Origin: Halocaridina rubra
Taxonomy: Eukaryota > Arthropoda > Malacostraca > Decapoda > Atyidae
Direction of reading: 5' to 3'
Assembly (NCBI GenBank): GCA_037179515.1
Contig: JAXCGZ010022653.1
Coordinates: 51,001 to 115,000, forward strand
DNA: 64,000 bases
The stretch's first letter is position 1, and every line of letters begins with the position of its first letter. Positions 55,358 to 64,000 of this stretch are shown in pieces. The notes beneath the pieces were generated by a model. That model had not been told where the DNA came from. It made no database searches and saw nothing but the letters and a program-made list of their open reading frames with translations. Made by a program: the position numbers and the translations under genes.

Positions 55358-58351
55358 GAATGTACTAGCCTGCTGGCTAGTACAGTGGTAACGCGCTGGC
55401 TTCGCATTCACAAGGTCGAAAGATCGGTTCCCGTCCAAGACCGAGAGTTTAAGCTGTTTACTGGCAGGAACTGCTGTGGTTGGACACCACAGTGGGGGGT
55501 TGGGGCTTGCCATGGCTGACGAATACCCATTGTATTGAAATGGAAATAAAGTTTGTTTGTTTTGTTTGTTTGTTCTAGCTCATTTTGAGGAAATAATTAT
55601 GCTAACAAAAGACTACAACATACACATCCTCTGTGTATGTGAAACTTGGATTCCTCCTACAACTGAAAATAAATATGTGATTATCCCAGATTATAAAATA
55701 TTTCGCAATGACCATGGCCGAGGGGGTGGGGTCTGTATTTATGTTACAAATAATCTTAGTTCATCAGAAATAACCAAAGGTCTAGAAAAAACTGAAGAGC
55801 TCGAAGATTTATGGATCACTATGCAGTATCAGAAACTTCCATCTTTCATAGTAGGGTGTGTTTACCGTCACCCTAAAGCACCTTCCAGTTCATTCAGTCA
55901 TCTGCTAGAAACATTCAGAAATATCTGTGTGCGCCATAAACCCGTATACATACTTGGTGGCTTTAATGATGACTTGCTCTCAGCAGATAACAAAATGAAA
56001 AGGGTGATCAACACTGGGAAGTTAACACAAATAGTGACAAAATCGACCTGCATAACCCCTAACTCTAGGACTCTAATAGATCTGATAATAACAAATAAAG
56101 TGGCAAGTATACCCTATTGGGACGTAGTTCCCTTCCCAGTTGCAAATAACGAGCTCAACATTGCTATGCTAAACATAAACAAGCCAAAAAGGAAACCTCT
56201 CTTCAAGACATTCTGGTGTCTAGAAAATTATTTTCTTGATATGTTTTGTGAAGCCTTAATCAACAACACAAATGTACTTAATAGTATTGTAAACACAGAT
56301 AATATCGATTTGCAATTTGAGATTCAAACAAAAGTCTTCCGTGAATGCTTAGATAGTTTTGCACCCATTGTAACAAGGAAAATAACCCGCCCCTCAACCC
56401 CCTGGCTAACTAATGACATCAAAGAGGCAATGCAAATCAGAAATCAAATACAAAAAGAGCTAAAAATAAATATATATGATATGATTCTCAGTGAACGTTA
56501 CAAAGCAGAAAAGAAACGTGTCAGATCTCTCATCAATGTGAGTAAAAAGACTATTACAAAAACAATTTAATGACTCTAGACATGATACAGCGGCAACATG
56601 GAGAGTGATAAGAAGTATGATACCAAATGAAAAGAGTACCTCAGAAAGTTATGAAAATATTACGGAGTTGAAAAGCAAAGCGGAAAACTTTAAAAACTAT
56701 TTTGCTAACGTTGGCAAAAACACAAATGAGAAAACACAAGAAAACATCAACTCAGTGAATGTGAGTAATTACTTAAATGTCAATTTTTCCAATGTAAGCA
56801 CAAGAGAGTACTTCAAGATAAATCCTATCGATTGTCTACCCTAATTTTTACCATAAAGAGCCTAAGAAAATCTGGCTCTTATGGTCCAGATGGTATATCA
56901 TTTCAGTTCATTAAAAATACTCTACCCATAATTGTATCTTATATTGTAACTATTATGAACACTTCCATTGTTACTAAAAAGTTTCTTGACTCTTGGAAAA
57001 AATCACATGTAATACCTCTGCATAAAAAGGGGGACAGAGAAGATGTGACAAACTATTGTCCCATATCCCTGCTACCTATTTTCTCTAAGATATTAGAAAA
57101 AATTGTTGCATGCCAACTTATGTCATATTTCAAGTCAAATAGACTATTAGCTATTAACCAACATGGTTTCAGACCGAAACTCTCGACGGAAACTGCACTA
57201 CTAAAAGTTACGAATAGAATCTATAATTACATAGATATGAAAAACATCTCTCTGCTTGTATTATTAGACTTATCAAAAGCCTTCAACAGTGTAAACCATG
57301 AATTTCTTATAAGTAAATGTACTAGCCTAAATATTGATCCAATCTGGTTTAGAGAGTATCTATCTAATTGCAAACTGTCTATACGTCTTAAAAACATTAT
57401 CTATGCCAAAAATGTATCATATGGTGTTCCATAGGGATCAGTACTTGGTCCTATCCTCTTCTCCATTTACGTAATCGATCTATCTTCTTTCATCTCTGAC
57501 TGTCTAGTCGTACAATATGCAGATGACACTCAACAACTCCTAAGTGGTGATATTAATAATCTCCCAGAGCTAACTTTAAGAGCAGAAAACATTCTGTCAA
57601 AAATTAAAACCTATTTTCAAGAAATTGGACTGTTAATTAACGAAAGTAAAACACAATGCATGTTTATTGGTTCAAGGTTCCATATAGCACAAATACCAGA
57701 AAACACAACAATTAATTTTGCAGCAATATCATTACACCCTGCAAAACAGTCAACAACTTAGGAATTCACTTTGATAACCACATGTTGTTTGATTCCCACA
57801 TAGATAACGTATGCAAAAAGGTTACAGGAACATTTATATACTTATCACCTATAAAAGACAATTTTGAGACTACCACTCGAATAACTGTTGTTGAATCTCT
57901 AACCCTAAATCACATTAATTACTGCACAACTGTTTGGGGAGCAACCACTAAGACTCAGATAAACAGAATACAGAAGCTTATTAATATTGCAGCTAGAGTT
58001 GCTCTGGGAGGAATAAGAAAATATGACCACATCACACAGGGTCTCAATAAACTTTGGTGGCTGTGGGCAGAAAATAAGGTCGCTTATGCTAATTATGTTT
58101 TTGTATACAAAATTTTGGACCATCATTATCCTAGCTGGCTATTTTATTTAAGAACAGTCAGGGATATAAGGGGAACCAAAACAAGACAGAACAGTGAGCT
58201 CTTTATTCAGAGAACAAACACAGAGGCAGGTTCAAAGATGATCACTATTAAAGGGCCAACACTCTGGAACAGTATTGCAGACCATCTTAAAAATGCATCC
58301 TCCTTCGCAGCTTTCAAAGGTAAACTATATAGTTTTCTTTTGGACAAATAG
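55149..58351 (+). pseudogene. LINE-A ORF2: endonuclease and reverse transcriptase, broken
   Basis: With SINE-1 and one target duplication removed, the frame reads KNVL then AHFEEIIM and continues into the endonuclease (ILCVCETW, GGGVCIYV, YILGGFNDD where GDFN is usual, LIDLIITNK). The frame shifts near 56560, continues to 56844, then the RT is at 56832-57434 (SYGPDGISFQF, LLDLSKAFNSVNH, YGVP, a stop where GVPQGS continues), with YADD near 57520, another frameshift near 57720, and the C-terminus to SFLLDK at 58351. The loss of Asp in AFNS and the stop make it inactive. Confidence 0.82.
55369..55570 (+). mobile_element. SINE-1 copy 3, nested in LINE-A ORF2
   Basis: The head has GGCTAGTACAGTGGTAACG and GATCGGTTCCCGTCC. 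The body has GTTTAAGCTGTTTACTGGCA and ACACCACAGTGGGGGGTTGG. The tail is TGAAATGGAAATAAAG then GTTT repeats. TGTACTAG (55361-55368) and TGTTCTAG (55571-55578) border it as an 8-bp target duplication with one change. Confidence 0.88.
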
Positions 58352-58739
58352 TTGCTGCTCACACATAAACTAAACTTATTGATTTCATGCAATTTTCCCT
58401 AACACTAACCTCTATATGTAAACTGATGTCGACTTCTCTGTTCTCTTAGTTAAGAACTAATTATTCTCATTGTAAGGTAAGCAAATATGGTGATGATGCC
58501 AATAATAACGATACTGTATCGAGTGTTATTTTTACTACTTTATTATTATCATCATTGTTAACATTTTTATTACGGCATTATTATTTTCTAGGAATGCTAC
58601 ATTTAATTTACCTGTATGTATTACCCTCTTACTTATTAGTTCAATTACATATCTACTTATAAGTTACTTTTAATTTTAGAGGAATAACCATTGTACAAAA
58701 TGGAAATAAATGTTAGTTTGTTTGTTTGTATGTTTGTTT

Positions 58740-58774
<35 letters not shown>
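58740..58774. repeat. (CT)n microsatellite
   Basis: Short CT array after the LINE-A GTTT tail. Confidence 0.95.
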
Positions 58775-58778
<4 letters not shown>

Positions 58779-58896
58779 GCATAAGTGCTCTCCCCCCCTT
58801 CCGATTAAAACATATTATCTAAACAGTGAATAAATAGATCTTAGGATAATTACTTCACTTACTATTGAAATGTCTCATTGGTGAGTCATGGAACTG

Positions 58897-59092
58897 TATT
58901 CCGGTTTTACGTCACGGATTCCCTTATCAACCAAGGGCTAGGACGGTTGCCTTCTTGCGAAGGGCTTGTTTTGGCAAATGTAATCCTTACGCTGAGTGCA
59001 TGCCTTTGCTAACCTCAGACCGTGATGGGGCGCGAACCCTCGACCTGACGCCTCAGAGTCGGAGACGCTACCGACTGAGCCACGGCGACTAC
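58897..59092 (-). mobile_element. SINE-2 copy 3 with 12-bp target duplication
   Basis: The minus strand starts with the tRNA-like head (GTCGCCGTGGCTCAGTCGGT, B box GGGTTCGCGCCCC) and ends ACGTAAAACCGGAATACAG-like. AGTCATGGAACT occurs at 58885-58896 and 59093-59104, a perfect 12-bp duplication, so the element limits are exact. Confidence 0.9.
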
Positions 59093-59104
59093 AGTCATGG
59101 AACT

Positions 59105-59836
<732 letters not shown>

Positions 59837-60303
59837 AAGAGTGTGACACTGGGACAGGCAGAAACTGCCCTCATCAACAAAGGCCCGGGCATGAGAAAAT
59901 ACCAAGACGAAAGAAAAGAAAAAGGTTAAGGGCAAGGCAGAGATGAGGTACTGTCACACAAAGGAAAACGACAGACAGAAAAAAACAGTCAAAGTAAAGA
60001 GGACCCAGAGATATGGAGGACTAGGCGCTGGGATGACGATAGATCTGCTTTTTGAAGGATGAAAGGTCATAAGAATTAGGAAAGACAGAAGGGGGAAGAG
60101 AGTTACAGAGTCTGGAGGTAGATGGGAAGAAGCAGTCGCTACACCGACCAATCCGCGAGCTACAAATCTCCACACAGTACCTGTGAGATGAGGCCGCTTG
60201 GCGAGTGCTACGCGGCCTCGGCAGTGGAGGAGGGATGCAACTCGACAACTCATCAGAGCAGCGATGGAAGTAGTAGCGATAGATAAGCGAAAGGGAAGAT
60301 ACC

Positions 60304-62241
60304 TTACGGCGAAGAGAGAGAATCCAGGTTAGAAGTAAGAGAAGGATCATTAATGAGTCTGACTGTCTTAGATTCAACCCTATCAAGAAGATAAGTAAAG
60401 GAAGAAGCACCCCAGATGTGTGAGAAGTATTCTAAGCAGGGGCGGATAAGACCTTTGTAAATTTTAAGTGACTGCAATGAGGAAAAGTAATAACGAAAAC
60501 GAAACAAAACCCCCAATTTTATGGATGAAGATTTAGAAATTTGGAATATGTGATTCCTCCAAGACAAGTTAGAGTCTATATGGATTCCTAATATATTGGT
60601 AGAGTTAAGAGGGTAAATTTCATTAGTTTCGAAGACAATAGGTTTATCAGGAGGAGGAGAAGTAGATAAAGAGATAGCCAGAAACTGTGTCTTGGAGGCA
60701 TTGAATTTAACTAAATTTTGAGTGCTCCATTCAGATACTCTCTGCAAATCGGAGTTAAGAGTAGAAGAAAGAGTGATACGAGACTGATCACGAGTAACAG
60801 ATGAAGGTTGTGAAGAAAAGGCAGAGGAAAGGTGAAGGGTAGAATCATCGGCAAAGGCATGAAGAAGAGAGGAAGATGGGAATTGTAGAAGATCATTGAT
60901 GAAGAGAAGGAAGAGAGTAGGTGAAAGAACAGAGCCCTGTGGAACACCACTGGAAACAGAGAAAGGGCTAGATGTCGCGCCATCAACAACTACAGGTATA
61001 GAACGGTCAGTAAGAAAACTGGAAATCAGAGAACAGAAAGAAGGGGTAAAGCCATAGGCAGGGAGTTTGGCCAACAGAGCCTTGTGCCAGACTCTGTCAA
61101 AAGCCTTAGACATATCAAGGGCGACGACAAAGGATTCCCCATACTTCCTCAGAGAAGATGACCATACATGAGTATTATAGGACAGGAGATCACTAGTGGA
61201 TCTTGCCTTGCTGAAACTGTACTGGTGATCGGTGATAAGTGAGTTAGATTCAAGGCGTTTCAAGAAGTGAGCATTGAGCAAAGTTTCGAAAACTTTAGCA
61301 ATAGAGGAGGTTAGAGCAATAGATCGGTAGTTAGAAGGAATAGAGCGGTCACCCTTCTTAGGAACAGGTTGAACTAGAGCATGCTTCCAAGATGAAGGAT
61401 AGATACTGGTTGACAGAATGAGGTGAAAAAGATGGCAAAGCACGGGAGCCAGTTCATCTGCAAACTCCTTAAGGAACCTTGTAGGGATACCATCGGGACC
61501 AGATGCCTTGTTTGTCTTTAGTGAGCGAAGAACCTTATGAACTTTGCGTGAAGAAAGGATAAGGGAGGGCATTGGCTTAGAGAGGGGAAAAGACTGAGGA
61601 ACAGGTGTGCTGGAATCGTTGATAGAAGAGTTGGCAGAAAAATGAGAGCCAAAGAGAGTGGCTTTGTCAGTGGGAGAGCAAGCTATAGAACCATCAGAAC
61701 GAATGAGAGGGGGAAAGTTTGAGTTACAGAAGTTTTTGGAGAGGTTTTTGGCTAAGGACCAGAAGCATTTGTCAGTGGGAGAGGAGTTAAGGTCATTAAC
61801 TTCCCTTCTTATAAAGGAAGCCTTAGACCTTCGAATCTGAGCTGTACAGCGATTCCTAGCTATAATAGAAGCACAGCGAGATAAATCGGAAGGAGAGGCT
61901 TGGTAAGATCGGTGAGCCTGATTCCTAGCCTGGATAGCCATGGAGCAGGCACGGTCAAACCAAGGTTTAGGGGGAGGGAAAGTTTTTGTAGAAGAGGGGA
62001 TGTATGCCTCCATTCCCGCGGTCATGATCTCGGCAACTTTTACAGCTACCCGATCAGGGTTGCAGGACCGAAAGCAGTAGTCATCACATGGAAAGCCAAA
62101 AAGAAAGTTACGCAAATTTTCATATTGGGTTCGCTCGAAGTGCCAAAGGCGGCGTTGAGTAGGAGGGATTGGTGGTGGGGGAGCGAAAATGGAAGATACA
62201 GAGATCATGAAGTGGTCAGATTTACCAAGAGAGGAAAGCAC
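60304..62241 (-). CDS. LINE-B reverse transcriptase (645-residue open part)
   Basis: This is the open part of ORF2. LGKSDHFM (the last endonuclease motif) is at 5-12. A Cys/Ser-rich linker follows. The RT then has NKASGPDGIP at 244-253, NYRSIALTS at 304-312, ALDMSKAFDRVWHK at 374-387, GVPQGSVLSP at 432-441 and FADDS at 463-467. The upstream endonuclease ([21 protein letters not shown] at 63089-62384) and the downstream C-terminus (PPPLPRPRSTR, to about 60021) are in other frames, so about three frameshifts make it a pseudogene despite an intact RT core. The first ATG is internal. Confidence 0.82.
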   Translation of the reverse strand: MLSSLGKSDHFMISVSSIFAPPPPIPPTQRRLWHFERTQYENLRNFLFGFPCDDYCFRSCNPDRVAVKVAEIMTAGMEAYIPSSTKTFPPPKPWFDRACSMAIQARNQAHRSYQASPSDLSRCASIIARNRCTAQIRRSKASFIRREVNDLNSSPTDKCFWSLAKNLSKNFCNSNFPPLIRSDGSIACSPTDKATLFGSHFSANSSINDSSTPVPQSFPLSKPMPSLILSSRKVHKVLRSLKTNKASGPDGIPTRFLKEFADELAPVLCHLFHLILSTSIYPSSWKHALVQPVPKKGDRSIPSNYRSIALTSSIAKVFETLLNAHFLKRLESNSLITDHQYSFSKARSTSDLLSYNTHVWSSSLRKYGESFVVALDMSKAFDRVWHKALLAKLPAYGFTPSFCSLISSFLTDRSIPVVVDGATSSPFSVSSGVPQGSVLSPTLFLLFINDLLQFPSSSLLHAFADDSTLHLSSAFSSQPSSVTRDQSRITLSSTLNSDLQRVSEWSTQNLVKFNASKTQFLAISLSTSPPPDKPIVFETNEIYPLNSTNILGIHIDSNLSWRNHIFQISKSSSIKLGVLFRFRYYFSSLQSLKIYKGLIRPCLEYFSHIWGASSFTYLLDRVESKTVRLINDPSLTSNLDSLSSP

Positions 62242-62383
62242 AGAATAAGAGTAGTTTGAAGGGCTAAAAGTAAAAAATAGGTCAAGAGTGTTTGCAGCAT
62301 GTTCGTGACGATCAGGAATGCCAGTAGGATGTTTGATAATTTGCTCCAGATCGTGAGTAATAGAGAAAGCAAGTTAGCCTCGC

Positions 62384-63089
62384 TTACTCCCACATCAGTG
62401 TGAGAAGTAGGAGCCACTCACTGTGGTGTACATTGAAGTCTCCAATGTAGAGAACTTCGGCATGTGGGTGAGAAGATAGCAAGGACTCATGGCACGAGGA
62501 GAGATATTCAAAGAAAGACACAAACTCGGTGGAGTTTGGAGAACAGTAGCAGAAGCAAAGGATGATAGTGGTAGTGGAGAGATAGACTTTTAGCCAGAGA
62601 ACAGCAAAGTTCAGGAGATTCAAGGTCCATGAGCCTCACAGTAGGAGTGTTAATGTTACAGTAATCACAGACTCCACCTTTGGAACGAAAACGAGTATAA
62701 TACAGATTATAGTGGGAGATTTGGAAAGGGTCAGTGGAAGCATGTATAGACAACTGGGTTTCAGATAGGAGGAGGAGGGTAGGGAGGAAAGTGCCCAAGT
62801 GCTGTTCCACAGATGAAAGATTAGAGTTCAGCCCACGAATGTTTGAATAGTGAAGCGTGAGAGAAGCAGATCTATTGGGAGGAGCAAGGTTAAGAGCAGA
62901 ACCATTACTACCCCCAGGCGTGTCTGCCCTCAAGCCAATGGTGAAGTCAACACGATCCCCGGAGATTCCTCGCACCCCACTATGCCGGGTACTTGGGGCC
63001 ATTACTTGTGAACTTTCCATAATTAATGACAAAATGTGAGAAAAGGGAAAGTAAAAGAGATAGATGTGCAGAATGTTGTGACTAGTCAA
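62384..63089 (-). pseudogene. LINE-B endonuclease, frameshifted
   Basis: Pieces of the AP-type endonuclease: [39 protein letters not shown], then after a frameshift near 62610 [17 protein letters not shown] and YIGDFNVHHSEW. A second break near 62400 separates it from the RT frame. The N-terminal MESSQVMAPSTRHSGVRG may be the true protein start. Confidence 0.7.
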
Positions 63090-63259
63090 ATGTAATGGAA
63101 TAGCAAGAGATGTGTAATGAATATGCCAGAATATTCAGTGCAGATGTAGGCATGAGGAAAGAACCGTCGTTAAGGAAGACTCAACCTGGAACTGTCTGGA
63201 CCAGTCCTAGTTGCATCCTAATACCTTCAGTTGTAGTCTTTCAACAGGCGGCTGGTGCC

Positions 63260-64000
<741 letters not shown>

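Larger units (their letters stand above)
55049..58735 (+). mobile_element. LINE-A copy 2, with SINE-1 nested near the ORF2 start
   Basis: This holds the end of ORF1 (to 55357), the ORF2 start, an endonuclease, an RT and a 3' UTR that ends with AAATGGAAATAAATGTTAG and (GTTT)n. The same RT and 3' UTR occur in copy 1 (1201-2892). The left limit is uncertain. The clade is CR1/L2-like. Confidence 0.8.

Overview
This window is eukaryotic nuclear DNA made almost entirely of transposable elements and very long microsatellites. I recognise no host protein-coding gene with confidence. The mixture is: very long (TA)n, (TACA)n and (AAT)n arrays, CR1-like, jockey-like and RTE-like LINEs, tRNA-derived SINEs, a ZBED-type hAT transposon, and a decayed 18S rDNA piece of arthropod type. 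It resembles a decapod crustacean genome (shrimp, crab or crayfish type). The taxon is an inference, not shown.

Layout. 1-4970: an LTR retrotransposon (Gypsy type) on the minus strand. Its gag is split by a plus-strand LINE (here LINE-A, 1201-2892). 5231-14443: one hAT element with a perfect 8-bp target duplication (CCCTAGAG). It has been invaded by a (TA)n array and by a CR1-like LINE whose ORF1 and ORF2 are both intact. 14560-18687: a broken copy of a large multidomain gene with an N-terminal CxxC motif, a region that looks like a FEN/PIN nuclease, and a CXC-like cysteine cluster. Near-identical 33-bp direct repeats lie on either side of it. 20.1-21.6 kb: microsatellites. 22.2-27.5 kb: two copies of a jockey-like LINE (LINE-B) around a tRNA-derived SINE (SINE-2). 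28.2-30.1 kb: a decayed RTE element. 30.2-30.8 kb: tandem repeats with tRNA-like heads. 30.8-34.0 kb: two (TA)n(TACA)n(TA)n arrays on either side of an 18S rRNA pseudogene and an internally deleted derivative of LINE-D. 35.9-39.4 kb: a SINE-1 copy and an almost full-length RTE. 39.4-46.8 kb: a tandem duplication of LINE-D together with its AAT tract. 46.8-53.3 kb: AAT/ATT arrays, a SINE-2 copy, an inverted set of about 273-bp tRNA-headed repeats, and LINE-B copy 3 with a SINE-1 inside it. 54.24-54.48 kb: a near-perfect 238-bp palindrome. 55.0-58.7 kb: LINE-A copy 2 with a SINE-1 nested in the start of ORF2. 58.9 kb: SINE-2 with a 12-bp target duplication. 59.4-64 kb: LINE-B copy 4 between (TA)n arrays.

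How the parts relate. The 3' tail of SINE-1 matches the 3' tail of LINE-A, so LINE-A is its likely mobilising partner. The LINE-D derivative keeps only the two ends of LINE-D. Most of the long microsatellites start exactly at retroelement 3' ends, which suggests that element tails seeded them. The items best worth a second look are the 14.6-18.7 kb gene family, the 54.3 kb palindrome, the intact CR1-like LINE, and the SINE/LINE partnership.
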